Source: JBAXAM01 sp964213355
Lineage (GTDB): Bacteria; Pseudomonadota; Gammaproteobacteria; UBA9339
DNA length: 64,000 nt
Reading direction: 5' to 3'
NCBI GenBank assembly: GCA_964213355.1
Contig: CAXOVY010000017.1
Coordinates: 30,187 to 94,186, forward strand
Made by a program: the position numbers and the translations under genes. Position 1 is the stretch's first letter; the number at the start of each line of letters is the position of its first letter. The notes beneath the pieces were generated by a model. That model saw only the letters and a program-made list of their open reading frames with translations, did not search any database and had not been told where the DNA came from. Positions 1-9,125 of this stretch are shown piece after piece.

Positions 1-182
1 ATCCTATCCAACATTGCTTGAGTCGGAATCGCACCTAAGATCAACGTACCACGATTTTCGATTGGCGGTATTATTGTATTATGATGGGTGGCACTCTTAT
101 TTTTTAAAAAAGTCCTAATTGGAGTAAGCCCTTGCGCATTGTACCACTTTGCATATGGGCTAGTTACCTTAGTCTTAGGCAT
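1..182 (-). CDS. Hypothetical protein, 3' end outside window
   Basis: An open frame starts at ATG 182 on the minus strand and runs off the left edge, giving about 60 residues that begin MPKTKVTSPYAKWYN. A good ribosome binding site (AAGGGA, about 6 bases upstream) supports this start. The visible part is basic and polar, with no signal peptide and no motif I recognise. It lies downstream of the phosphatase-like gene on the same strand, with 66 bases between them, so the two could be co-transcribed. No function is proposed. Confidence 0.5.
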   Translation of the reverse strand, partial: MPKTKVTSPYAKWYNAQGLTPIRTFLKNKSATHHNTIIPPIENRGTLILGAIPTQAMLDR

Positions 183-248
183 ACAAAATCCCTTTTTTGA
201 TCTTCCTTTTTTACTACCACAAACATTATAACATGATCAATAACGATG

Positions 249-1865
249 CTAATGCAACCTCTCTGATTGATGAATAACGAGCTCATCGTCTTTTTCTAGC
301 TTTGGTTCATCTTGCTTCAATTCATCTTTTAACTTTGGTGGTGGTAGTAGTTTAGCAAACTTATTCGATAATAATAGAGAATCAAAGGGAGATAATTCTG
401 GTTTTGCTTCAACCTTTTTTGGCTTTTCGACATCCTTAATATATTTCGTCGCGCTAGACTCTCCCTCTTCCGCTCTCCCTTTCGCAACAACAAGCAGCTC
501 GGCTAATTTAATACCTGCATTATACTTATCAATTCTTGACCCTGTCATAATTTCTTTTGCAACATCCTCAAATTTTAATCCGCATTCTTCTCCAAAAGTT
601 CTAAGTAATTCAACTTGATCACCTGCAGTAAGTTTTCCTTTTTTGTCAGCAAACTTGCTGCTTTCCACAGCCTTCTTAGCACAATCTAAGGGAGAAAAAC
701 CTGATGGCAAATCTATCCCATCCGTAATTTTTTCTTTTAGACCATTTGCTAAAATTGCAAAATGCACCTGCGCGTAAGAAGGAAGAGCTTTAAAACATTT
801 GCCGAAATCTTCAGAAGAATGACCTATAGGGACTACCATTTCTTTTAAAAGATTGACTGATGGATCAAGTTTTTTATAGGCATCGTAGATGTTTTCTAAC
901 TCTTTTTCTTGAGCTATTCTGTCGTCTTTATTTCTGAAACCAACATCTAGGGGCGCACGCAGCATAAGCCCAATATCTCGTGCAACTCTTCGAGCCACCT
1001 GTGAATCAGTAGATAAAAACCCTAGAGGTAGGCCGCTAGCTTCTTGGTGTAAAGCCATAAGCCCCAAAAAACTAGCCTGATCACCATCCATTTTGCCAAC
1101 TTCTTTGGCATCCGGACGCTTAGCTCTTGTGTATGCGGCAATATCGCTTGGTAATGGATGTTCCTTTAAACGTGCATTCAGTTCTTTGGCCTCCTGCTTC
1201 AGAGCCTCCTCTCCTGTAAACAATAATTTAAAACGCTCCCACATTCCTTTACCTCTTTTAATGTCCGCTGAAGTAACTTCGTCAAATTTTGTCACACCAG
1301 GAGGGTTCATGTGAGATTTCATGTAGAGATAACCTACTAGTGCAATCTGGCTGCGCGACCTTCCAGCCATACAATGAAAGTAAAGACCGGGTGCAGGATA
1401 GGGAGGAATAGCAGCAGCAGCTACTGCTGCTTTATCTTCTGCAGCTTTAATTTCTTGCATCTTTTTGCTAAACTCTTCAAGCGTAATATTTTTACCCGTA
1501 TTTGCATCTATAACACCATGATCAAGCAATGGCATATGAATCACAGCAGGATTAGGGATGTAACCCATCTGCATTTCTTCTTCTTCAGTTAGCATGCTGA
1601 CTCTAACTGTTCCCGGAGGCAGATTCTTCTCATCCTCTTTAGTTAAAACCGCACCTAGAGTTACTTGAGTGCCCTGTTTCGACGGTATGATTACATCGTG
1701 ATGATCATCTTTGTGCGTCTTACTTAACCCAGTCCATCCAAAAAGAAAAGAGAACAATGTATAACTCTTAAAATTAGCTTTCATCTTGGTAGAATAGCTA
1801 TCAGACTGCATAGCTCGTGGGTTTTTTAATGGTGAAACCTTTGACTCCGTTGACGGCGGTAACAT
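249..1865 (-). CDS. Tyrosine/dual-specificity phosphatase-like protein, candidate secreted effector
   Basis: A 538-residue protein carries HCMAGRSRS at residues 164-172. This fits the HC(X5)R signature loop of cysteine phosphatases, with C165 as the candidate nucleophile and R171 as the phosphate-binding arginine. An upstream MPLLDHG (111-117) could supply the general acid, as in dual-specificity phosphatases. An Ala-rich linker precedes the loop. The C-terminal 350 residues are mostly helical with no domain I recognise. The tail (about 495-530) is rich in Glu, Asp and Lys, which resembles the Glu-rich blocks near the C-terminus of Dot/Icm type IV substrates. The N-terminus is not a classical Sec signal. 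The phosphatase motif is seen; the effector role is inference. It could instead be an inositol phosphatase using the same loop. Confidence 0.6.
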   Translation of the reverse strand: MLPPSTESKVSPLKNPRAMQSDSYSTKMKANFKSYTLFSFLFGWTGLSKTHKDDHHDVIIPSKQGTQVTLGAVLTKEDEKNLPPGTVRVSMLTEEEEMQMGYIPNPAVIHMPLLDHGVIDANTGKNITLEEFSKKMQEIKAAEDKAAVAAAAIPPYPAPGLYFHCMAGRSRSQIALVGYLYMKSHMNPPGVTKFDEVTSADIKRGKGMWERFKLLFTGEEALKQEAKELNARLKEHPLPSDIAAYTRAKRPDAKEVGKMDGDQASFLGLMALHQEASGLPLGFLSTDSQVARRVARDIGLMLRAPLDVGFRNKDDRIAQEKELENIYDAYKKLDPSVNLLKEMVVPIGHSSEDFGKCFKALPSYAQVHFAILANGLKEKITDGIDLPSGFSPLDCAKKAVESSKFADKKGKLTAGDQVELLRTFGEECGLKFEDVAKEIMTGSRIDKYNAGIKLAELLVVAKGRAEEGESSATKYIKDVEKPKKVEAKPELSPFDSLLLSNKFAKLLPPPKLKDELKQDEPKLEKDDELVIHQSERLH

Positions 1866-2014
1866 GCAAAACCTCCAGTGTCTATGTTGTAAAAATTAGC
1901 TAAGATAATAACCGAGCAATAGTAACATAATTTGGAGTAAAACTTAAAAAAAATAGCTCTAAACTTTCAAAAAACTCTTACTATAGCCCTTGATTGTTAA
2001 ACAATATCTCTGCC

Positions 2015-2043
2015 TTGACAATGCTCACTTAACTAGACAGAAT
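2015..2043 (+). promoter_or_regulatory. Sigma-70 promoter for tRNA-Met
   Basis: A consensus -35 box TTGACA (2015-2020) is followed after 17 bases by CAGAAT (2038-2043), a 4/6 match to the -10 consensus. The tRNA begins 17 bases after the -10 box, as expected for a tRNA promoter. Confidence 0.6.
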
Positions 2044-2060
2044 TAGCGGTGTTTAAATAC

Positions 2061-2137
2061 GGCTATGTAGCTCAGTTGGTTAGAGCACGGCACTCATAAT
2101 GCCGGGGTCAGTGGTTCGAATCCACTCATAGCCACCA
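2061..2137 (+). tRNA. tRNA-Met (CAU), elongator type
   Basis: A 77-base cloverleaf includes an encoded CCA end. The acceptor arm GGCTATG pairs with CATAGCC, the D-arm is GCTCAGTTGGTTAGAGC, and the T-arm contains GGTTCGAATCC. The anticodon CAT is at 2095-2097. A paired 1-72 position (G-C) and close similarity to the E. coli metT sequence point to elongator methionine. A CAU tRNA modified to read AUA (Ile2) cannot be excluded from the anticodon alone, but the body matches metT. priA starts 20 bases downstream. Confidence 0.93.
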
Positions 2138-2156
2138 GGTTTTCGCGTCATATCCA

Positions 2157-4190
2157 ATGCTCGATACTACAAAAAAACCTCTCATTCTTCGCGTTGCAGT
2201 ACCATCACCGCTACGGCGCACGTTTGATTATTTATTGCCAAAAGATTATAACCCCACAAATATTATGCCTGGGGTACGCGTCTTAGTGTGCTTTGGCAAA
2301 CAAGAAATAATTGGTATCGTTTTAGAAATTGCCACTGAATCCAAATTTGAGCCAGCTAAATTAAAAGCAGTCATCACCGTTCTTGATGATGAACCGCTAC
2401 TCCCAAAATCAATCCTCGATCTTATCAATTGGGTCAGCAAATATTACCACCATCCAATTGGCGATGTAGTTAACAATGCCCTGCCAAACTTACTGCGGGA
2501 AACAACACGTAAAAAGAAGATTGAAGATGGAGATAATAAATATAAATCAAGCAAAGAATCCCAAGCCAAACCTAAAACTATCCAACTAAACGAACACCAA
2601 AAACAAGCAATTGCCACCATCAAAAATCACTTAAATGAATTTAAAACATTTTTGCTGGATGGGGTAACCGGTAGCGGCAAAACCGAGGTATATTTACGGG
2701 TGATTGCAGAAGTTATCGCGGCACACAAACAAGCTTTGGTTTTAGTTCCAGAAATCAATTTAACCCCGCAAACTATAGCGCGCTTTGCCGAACGCTTTAC
2801 GACAGTGATCGCGGTATTTCATTCACGTCTCACGCCAAAAGAGCGCTTGCACTCGTGGCTCATGGCCAAAGATGGCGTTGCCTCAATTGTTATTGGAACC
2901 CGCTCAGCGATTTTTACGCCATTGAAAAATCCCGGTATTATTATTATTGATGAAGAACATGATCTCTCGTTCAAACAACAATCTGGCCTGAGATACTCGG
3001 CGCGTAATTTAGCAACAATACGTGGCAAATTAGAAAACATCCCTGTGGTTTTAGGTTCAGCGACACCTTGTCTGGAAAGCATTTATAACGTAAAACGCAA
3101 GCGTTATATTGAATTAACGTTACCTGAGCGCGCGGGCCCAGCTATTCATCCAAGCTTTCACCTGGTTGATATGCGCAGTCAAAAACTAAAACATGGGATT
3201 GCAGAAAATTTATTACACCCAATAAGAAAACACCTTGCTAATCAAGGCCAGGTTTTAATATTTATAAATCGTCGTGGCTTCGCCCCAATATTAATTTGCC
3301 ATCACTGTAGCTGGGTTGCTGGCTGCAGGCATTGCGATGCACGATTAACCCTACATCAAAAAAAACATCATCTGCGCTGTCACCACTGTGGCATACTCGA
3401 AAAAATTCCATCTAAATGTCCTAAATGTAACGACGAAAATCTATTGTCGCTTGGCAGCGGCACAGAACGAGTCGAAGCAACGCTTCAAGAGTTTTTGCCC
3501 GAAGCAAAATTAATCCGCATCGATCGCGACACTACGCGTCGCAAAAATTCTTTAGAAACAATGCTAAAAAACATCCACAACAAAGAATATCAAATTTTAG
3601 TTGGCACCCAAATGCTCGCTAAAGGTCATCATTTCCCGGATGTAACCATGGTAGCAGTTTTAAATGTTGACCAAGGTTTGTTTAGCGCAGATTTTCGTGC
3701 TAGTGAACATTTGGCGCAACTAATCATGCAAGTTGCCGGCCGCGCTGGCCGCGCGGAAAAACCAGGCGAAGTTTATTTACAAACGCATAACCCACAACAT
3801 CCATTGCTGTTAAATTTGATCAACGACGGTTATATAAGTTTTGTAAATAACTGCCTTGAAGAACGCCAAACTGCACAATTGCCACCATATTCCTATCTTG
3901 CGTTATTACATGCTGAAAGTAAGGAACAAGCAGCAGCATTAAAGTTTTTAACCCAAGTACGTACTGGCACAGAAAAATCCCTTACTGATGCCATAAAACT
4001 TTTCGGACCAATCCCAGCAGTTATGGAACGCAAGGCTGGACATTTCCGTGCCCAATTATTATTGCAAAGTCAAAATCGCGAAACGCTGCAACAAGCGCTT
4101 GATGTCCTGTTAAAGACCATTGATGAATTAAAACCAAAACGCAATTTAAGATGGTTTTTAGATGTCGATCCAGTTGAGTTGAGCAACTAA
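2157..4190 (+). CDS. priA: Primosomal replication restart helicase PriA
   Basis: PriA is a 3'-to-5' helicase that reloads DnaB at stalled forks. The 677-residue protein has an N-terminal 3'BD region, then Walker A GVTGSGKT (about 175-182) and the DEEH box of a superfamily 2 helicase. A zinc-binding insertion near residues 380-430 has paired cysteines (CHHC, CRHC, CHHC, CPKC). The helicase motif QVAGRAGRAEKPGEV follows. Length is slightly under the E. coli protein (732). The ATG start lies 20 bases after the tRNA-Met, so read-through from the tRNA promoter is possible. All catalytic motifs look intact. Confidence 0.96.
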   Translation: MLDTTKKPLILRVAVPSPLRRTFDYLLPKDYNPTNIMPGVRVLVCFGKQEIIGIVLEIATESKFEPAKLKAVITVLDDEPLLPKSILDLINWVSKYYHHPIGDVVNNALPNLLRETTRKKKIEDGDNKYKSSKESQAKPKTIQLNEHQKQAIATIKNHLNEFKTFLLDGVTGSGKTEVYLRVIAEVIAAHKQALVLVPEINLTPQTIARFAERFTTVIAVFHSRLTPKERLHSWLMAKDGVASIVIGTRSAIFTPLKNPGIIIIDEEHDLSFKQQSGLRYSARNLATIRGKLENIPVVLGSATPCLESIYNVKRKRYIELTLPERAGPAIHPSFHLVDMRSQKLKHGIAENLLHPIRKHLANQGQVLIFINRRGFAPILICHHCSWVAGCRHCDARLTLHQKKHHLRCHHCGILEKIPSKCPKCNDENLLSLGSGTERVEATLQEFLPEAKLIRIDRDTTRRKNSLETMLKNIHNKEYQILVGTQMLAKGHHFPDVTMVAVLNVDQGLFSADFRASEHLAQLIMQVAGRAGRAEKPGEVYLQTHNPQHPLLLNLINDGYISFVNNCLEERQTAQLPPYSYLALLHAESKEQAAALKFLTQVRTGTEKSLTDAIKLFGPIPAVMERKAGHFRAQLLLQSQNRETLQQALDVLLKTIDELKPKRNLRWFLDVDPVELSN

Positions 4191-4307
4191 GCATGTTTAT
4201 AACTATGGCAGCATTTATTATGCTAAAAGCCAGAACAGTTGGCGATTATTCAAAATTTTTGTTAAATTCATAACCAAGGTAATATCCTAGAAAAACAGAG
4301 AAAAATT

Positions 4308-6554
4308 ATGAGCACTGCAGCAGCAATAACTAGCATCGAAAACCAACCTCTGAAAATATTTGCTGAAAAAGCTTATCTTGATTATTCCATGTATGTCATT
4401 TTAGACCGGGCACTACCGCACATTGCTGACGGTCTCAAACCAGTGCAGCGACGTATCATTTATGCCATGTCTGAATTGGGCCTAAAAAACACATCAAAAT
4501 TTAAAAAATCTGCACGTACTGTTGGTGATGTTTTGGGTAAATACCATCCACATGGAGACGCGGCGTGTTATGAAGCCATGGTGCTAATGGCACAATCTTT
4601 TTCCTATCGTTATCCACTGGTTGATGGTCAAGGTAACTGGGGATCGATGGATGACCCAAAATCATTTGCTGCGATGCGCTATACCGAATCGCGTCTTACA
4701 CCATATGCTGAAGTCTTATTACGCGAGCTAGAACAAGGCACAGTTGACTGGGTACCAAATTTTGATGGTACTTTAACTGAACCAAAGCTAATGCCAGCTC
4801 GTCTGCCAAACGTTCTATTAAATGGCACCACTGGTATTGCCGTAGGTATGGCCACTGATATTCCACCACATAATTTACGTGAGGTTGCAGCTGCATGTAT
4901 TCACCTACTTGAAAATCCAGATGCCACCCTAGAAGACATTAGTAAACACATTAAAGGCCCGGACTTTCCAACTGGCGCCGAAATTATTACCCCGGCAAAT
5001 GAAATCTTGGCAATGTATCGCAGCGGCAATGGCGCCATCAAAATCCGCGCAGTTTATAAAGAGGAAGATGAGGAAATAATAATTACGGCACTGCCCTATC
5101 AAGTTTCTGGTGCCAAAATCCAAGAACAAATTGCAGCGCAAATGCAGGCAAAGAAATTACCAATGGTAGTTGATATCCGTGATGAATCCGATCATGAAAA
5201 TCCTACCAGAATCGTTATTGTGCTTCGCTCTAATCGCGTAGATGTTGCCTCATTAATGGCACATCTCTTTGCCACCACCAGTTTAGAAAATTCCTATCGA
5301 GTAAATTTAAATATTATTGGCACTGACGGCAAACCACAAGTTAAAAACTTAGTGGGTCTACTTAAAGAATGGCTTGCTTTTCGTATTAATACTGTTAAAT
5401 GCAGATTGCAATATCGTCTTGATAAAATCTTAACTCGCTTGCATCTTTTGCAAGGATTGATGATTGCCTATTTAAATCTTGATGAGGTGATAAAAATCGT
5501 TCGCCAGGAAGATGATCCCAAAACGGCACTAATGAAAAAATTTAAACTAAGCATCGAACAAGCCGAAGCAATTTTAGAGATAAAGCTAAGGAATTTGGCA
5601 CGGCTCGAAGAAATGAAAATTCGCGGCGAGCAAGATGAATTATCAAAAGAACAGGAAGAGTTAGAACAGATCCTAGCATCACCCAACCGCTTGAAAACTT
5701 TAGTTAAAAGAGAACTGCAAGAAGATACAGAAAAACATGGCGACAAGCGTCGTTCGCAACTGGTTGTACGCGGGGAAGCAAAAGCGCTAAGCGAAGAGGA
5801 AATAATTTCAGCAGAACCCGTGACCGTGATTTTATCGCAGCAAGGATGGATCCGCGTAGCTAAAGGACACGAAATCGATCCGCTGTCTTTAAGCTATAAA
5901 GCTGGTGATAGCCTTAAACAGGCAGTTTTTGGTCGCAGTAATCAATTGGCAGTTTTTCTTGATTCTACCGGAAGGACTTATGCGCTGCCTGCGCATAAAT
6001 TGCCATCAGCACGTGGCCAAGGAGAACCTTTAACTAGCCGTCTTAATCCATCACCAGGCGCAACTTTCGAGGGAGTAATTATTGGCAATCCAGAGCAATT
6101 GATTTTACTTGCATCCGATGCCGGTTATGGATTTATTGCAAAACTCGAAGATCTTTATACAAAAAATCGGGGTGGCAAAGCGACGCTTAATTTACCGAAA
6201 AATGCAAAAGCCCTGCCACCACGCATGGTAACAAACATTGATGACCAGTATTTAGCTGCCATTACAAATGAAGGCAGAATGCTGTTATTTCCGCTTGCAT
6301 ATTTGCCGACCTTGGGTCGTGGCAAAGGCAATAAAATTATCGGCATTCCATCTACACTGGCAGCAAAACGTGAGGAATATGTGGTTGACTTGGTTGTACT
6401 CAATGAGACTGATAAACTAGTATTAACTTCCGGTAAACGCAGTTTAACTTTAAGTTTTGTCGATCTTGCCGCTTATCAAGGCGAGCGCGGGAGGCGTGGC
6501 AATAAATTGCCACGTGGTTTGCAAAACATCGATTCCGTTAGGGTTTCACCATAG
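4308..6554 (+). CDS. parC: DNA topoisomerase IV subunit A (ParC)
   Basis: ParC is the DNA-cleaving subunit of topoisomerase IV, which decatenates daughter chromosomes with ParE (not in the window). The N-terminus [20 protein letters not shown] and the active-site region [10 protein letters not shown] are diagnostic; the catalytic tyrosine is Y125, next to R124. The C-terminal beta-propeller follows (about 490-748). It is ParC rather than GyrA because the quinolone region reads [15 protein letters not shown], with Cys and Glu-Ala as in ParC. The residue aligned with E. coli Ser80 is alanine (A85), an odd native feature discussed in the findings. Length matches E. coli ParC (752). Confidence 0.95.
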   Translation: MSTAAAITSIENQPLKIFAEKAYLDYSMYVILDRALPHIADGLKPVQRRIIYAMSELGLKNTSKFKKSARTVGDVLGKYHPHGDAACYEAMVLMAQSFSYRYPLVDGQGNWGSMDDPKSFAAMRYTESRLTPYAEVLLRELEQGTVDWVPNFDGTLTEPKLMPARLPNVLLNGTTGIAVGMATDIPPHNLREVAAACIHLLENPDATLEDISKHIKGPDFPTGAEIITPANEILAMYRSGNGAIKIRAVYKEEDEEIIITALPYQVSGAKIQEQIAAQMQAKKLPMVVDIRDESDHENPTRIVIVLRSNRVDVASLMAHLFATTSLENSYRVNLNIIGTDGKPQVKNLVGLLKEWLAFRINTVKCRLQYRLDKILTRLHLLQGLMIAYLNLDEVIKIVRQEDDPKTALMKKFKLSIEQAEAILEIKLRNLARLEEMKIRGEQDELSKEQEELEQILASPNRLKTLVKRELQEDTEKHGDKRRSQLVVRGEAKALSEEEIISAEPVTVILSQQGWIRVAKGHEIDPLSLSYKAGDSLKQAVFGRSNQLAVFLDSTGRTYALPAHKLPSARGQGEPLTSRLNPSPGATFEGVIIGNPEQLILLASDAGYGFIAKLEDLYTKNRGGKATLNLPKNAKALPPRMVTNIDDQYLAAITNEGRMLLFPLAYLPTLGRGKGNKIIGIPSTLAAKREEYVVDLVVLNETDKLVLTSGKRSLTLSFVDLAAYQGERGRRGNKLPRGLQNIDSVRVSP

Positions 6555-6621
6555 TACTTTCAACGGTATTCACATCAGATGAAAGCAATGTATAATGTGC
6601 GATGAATAATGAGGATAGTTT

Positions 6622-7005
6622 ATGACACACACAATAACATTTGACACTTTCCAACAGGCTCAGAGACTGCAAGGAGCTGGATTTACTGAAAATCAAGTAA
6701 AAGCACAAATTGAAAATTCTAAAGAGCAGACAGCTGCTATTAATGAATTAATTGACGACAATCTCGCAACCAAACAAGATGTCAAAGAACTAGCATTAGC
6801 GACCAAACAAGATATAAAAGAACTAGAATTAACAACCAAACGGGATATAAAAGAACTAGCATTAGCAACCAAGCGGGATATAAAAGAACTAGAATTAAAA
6901 TTAGAATCAAAAATCACAAGCATGGGATATAAAACTACTATTGCAACAGGGATTATGATTGCAACTAGTATTGGCATATTAAATTACTTAATAAAATTAC
7001 CTTAG
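6622..7005 (+). CDS. Hendecad-repeat coiled-coil membrane protein (DUF1640-like)
   Basis: The 127-residue protein opens with FDTFQQAQRLQGAGFTENQV, the pattern at the start of DUF1640/CCDC90-type proteins, which are short coiled coils with a C-terminal membrane anchor. Residues 48-91 are four tandem 11-residue units of the form LATKxDIKELx. One hydrophobic segment (about 103-122) near the C-terminus would anchor the protein. A GAGGA-like binding site precedes ATG 6622. In mitochondria the family acts in calcium uniporter regulation and respiratory assembly; the bacterial role is not known to me. The gene follows parC after 67 bases on the same strand. Confidence 0.65.
   Translation: MTHTITFDTFQQAQRLQGAGFTENQVKAQIENSKEQTAAINELIDDNLATKQDVKELALATKQDIKELELTTKRDIKELALATKRDIKELELKLESKITSMGYKTTIATGIMIATSIGILNYLIKLP
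6763..6894 (+). repeat. Four in-frame 33-bp tandem repeats
   Basis: Units lie at 6763-6795, 6796-6828, 6829-6861 and 6862-6894, each encoding an 11-residue hendecad (LATKQDVKELA, LATKQDIKELE, LTTKRDIKELA, LATKRDIKELE). Units 1 and 3 end in Ala and units 2 and 4 in Glu, which suggests that a 66-bp pair was duplicated. Copy number could vary between strains. Confidence 0.85.
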
Positions 7006-7199
7006 GTAAAATTCAAGAAAAAGCAATTGCGGCAGTTGCACTCACAGCACCACTCCCACCAGTGCAGCAATAATACCAAAAACATTACCACTGCTTCCAC
7101 CTCCTACAGAAGTAGAAACATCTGTCAATGTAATAGACTTCTTTCAAAACCCCATTTTTCGTAGCAAAATATACATGTCTAAGTACAAGAAAGGGGGGA

Positions 7200-8038
7200 A
7201 TGATGAAATGGGAATCAATTGCAGAACTACCGTTACCGAAGTTTAGAAGGTTAACTGGAGTTAAGAAACCTACATTTATAAAGATGGTTGGTTTACTTCA
7301 AAACGCTCATAAACAAAAGAAATCATTGGGAGGACGACCGAACAAGCTATGTATAGAAGATATGCTGTTGATGACTTTGGAATATTTAAGGGAATATAGA
7401 ACCTATTTTCATATCAGCAAGAGCTATGATTTAAGCGAGAGTAATGCGTATAAAATAATCAGATGGGTTGAAGATACTCTTATAAAAAGTAGAGCTTTTA
7501 GTTTACCTGGGCGCAAGGCTTTGCTAAAAAGCGATATGGAATATGAGGTTGTTTTAGTCGATGCTAGCGAAACACCAATCCAAAGGCCTAAAAAAAACAA
7601 CGGTATTTTTACTCAGGAAAAAAGAAAAGACATACTATAAAGAGTCAGATAGTAGTAAGCAAAGTTAGTCAGGTGGTGATTTGTACTAATTTTAGCAATG
7701 GTAAACGCCATGATTTTCGACTGTTCAAAGAATCAGGAGTCAGATTTTTAACAAACACAGAAGTTCTTACAGACACTGGCTATCAGGGATTAAATAAAAT
7801 ACATGTTAACAGTAGGTTGCCGAAGAAAAAAACTAAGAAACATCCGTTAACTTTTAAGGATAAAAGCGAGAATAAAAAGTTATCGAGTCAACGGGTTCTA
7901 AACGAAAATGTTATTGGTATGCTTAAGCGATTTAAAATTATTGCTGATAAATATCGTAATCGACGAAAGCGATTTGGTCTTAGGTTCAATCTAATTGCGG
8001 GGATTTATAACTATGAATTGGTACAGCAAGGGTTTTAA
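7200..8038 (+). CDS. IS5-family transposase, orfAB by -1 frameshift
   Basis: Two overlapping frames form one DDE transposase. The first (7200-7640, 146 residues) has a helix-turn-helix region and the first catalytic aspartate in VLVDASETPIQRPKK. The second frame, ending at 8038, carries DTGYQG (second Asp) and LNENVIGMLKRF (Glu). The frames join at a run of eight A residues (7590-7597). A -1 slip there gives RPKKKQRYFYSGKKKRHT, the usual continuous IS5-group sequence. Without slippage only a truncated product ending in KRKDIL is made. Neither frame shows other damage, so the element may be active. Confidence 0.85.
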
Positions 8039-8055
8039 AAGAAGCCTAAAATATT

Positions 8056-8129
8056 GGTAGGCGCAAGCTTTAGCTTGCGTGTTGAGTTTGGAGCAATACT
8101 AAAAACGCAGGCTGAAGCCTGCGCCTACC
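8056..8129. repeat. REP-like paired palindromes
   Basis: Two 25-base arms (8056-8080 and 8105-8129) face each other and match at 22 of 25 positions, and each arm is itself close to palindromic (CGCAAGCTTTAGCTTGCG in the left arm). This is the layout of a bacterial REP doublet (BIME). It lies inside the IS5 element, after the transposase. A single related arm occurs at 47474-47499, so this is a dispersed repeat family. Confidence 0.7.
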
Positions 8130-9125
8130 GAAAAAAGGTTTAGGTTTAGGTTCAGTTTAAAATAAACAACTGGCTAATTCATTTGCGCAAGATTTACAAA
8201 ACTAAAAAATCAAAGTTTTGAAAGAAGTCTAATGTAAATATCATTAGGATTTTTAATGTATGGAGTATAATTTGTGTTACCTGCCTGATAGAAGTAATTA
8301 GCAAACATTGAAAAATGTTTTGGATATCCTGTTGACCAGCTGGACAATAATAGCTAGCAAAATCATAAAGTTTGCTTAAAGAAAAATCGCCACCTAAGTT
8401 TGGAGAAAAATTAAACGTTGTGTAATTAGAAACTGACCACTGTGTGCCATTGTTACTATTTAAATAAAAAGTTTTTATTGCCGGTGCATTGCCGTGTCCA
8501 GTAGAAAGTGCAGCAATAGAAATTTCTGCACCAACGGCATTACCAGTAGTATTTTGCAATATTTTTAACTCTTCCATGTGTGTATGCCCGAAAAGTATAC
8601 CGATAATAATGTTTTTATAATTACTTAACAGTTGATGAAAGGGAATTGCATCAGCGCTGCGCCAATAAGCCTTATCATCAAAAAGACCATTACCAGAAGG
8701 AATATGTGAGGCAATTAACACTTGATCATTTGAAGCAGAAGCACTTTGTAACTCTTGAGTTAACCATGCAAGTTCTTGATCTGCAATATTTTGCGGTGCA
8801 TTATTGTATTTGCTTCCGTCAAAGATAACACTATTTAGCATAATCAAACGTAAATTTTGCGCAATATAGGTATCAAAATAACCATAAACAGTATTTTCAT
8901 TGATTAAACATGGATAAGTTTTTGTAGCAGAACATAGTGTTCCAGTTGATAAAAATCCATCTACCCAATCGATCTGTTGTGCGATTTCGTAAGTGCTATG
9001 TGTACCGCTTACTGATGTTGTTGTTGCATAAAATGGACCATAATCATAGATACAAAATACTAAGCTTGCTTGTATTTAGTTTACCTTTACACTAGACTGC
9101 CTAGCTCCAAACTTAAAGACTGTGT

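Larger units (their letters stand above)
7136..8229 (+). mobile_element. IS5-family insertion sequence, 1094 bp
   Basis: The outer ends are perfect 15-base inverted repeats, GACTTCTTTCAAAAC at 7136-7150 and its complement at 8215-8229. The target duplication is TA (7134-7135 and 8230-8231), and excision restores the interrupted reading frame, which fixes the boundaries. The transposase occupies 7200-8038. An imperfect second copy of the end lies just inside, around 8032-8048 (GTTTTAAAAGAAGCC), so the 190 bases between transposase and right end, with a REP-like palindrome, may have been captured later. Confidence 0.85.
7042..9075 (-). pseudogene. Acid-sphingomyelinase-like metallophosphodiesterase, broken and split by an IS
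   Basis: The minus strand from 9075 downward reads through a calcineurin-like phosphodiesterase fragment with LIASHIPSG and the metal-binding motif FGHTHMEEL, as in acid-sphingomyelinase-like phosphodiesterases. Three lesions are visible. First, the frame opens directly after an in-frame stop at 9076-9078 with no usable start, so the N-terminal metal-binding half is missing. Second, near 8335-8345 the frame must shift by one base to continue as WSTGYPKHFSMFANYFYQAG. Third, an IS5-family element (7136-8229) interrupts the end. Removing the element and one copy of its TA duplication rejoins NPNDIYI with ITLTDVSTSVGGG, and the frame ends at 7042 after a Gly/Ser linker and one hydrophobic anchor. 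The intact ancestor was probably an exported, membrane-anchored hydrolase; substrate is unknown. Confidence 0.8.

Noticed and set aside
6763..6894. Tandem repeats as a CRISPR array
   Set aside because: Units are contiguous with no spacers and are in-frame coding repeats.
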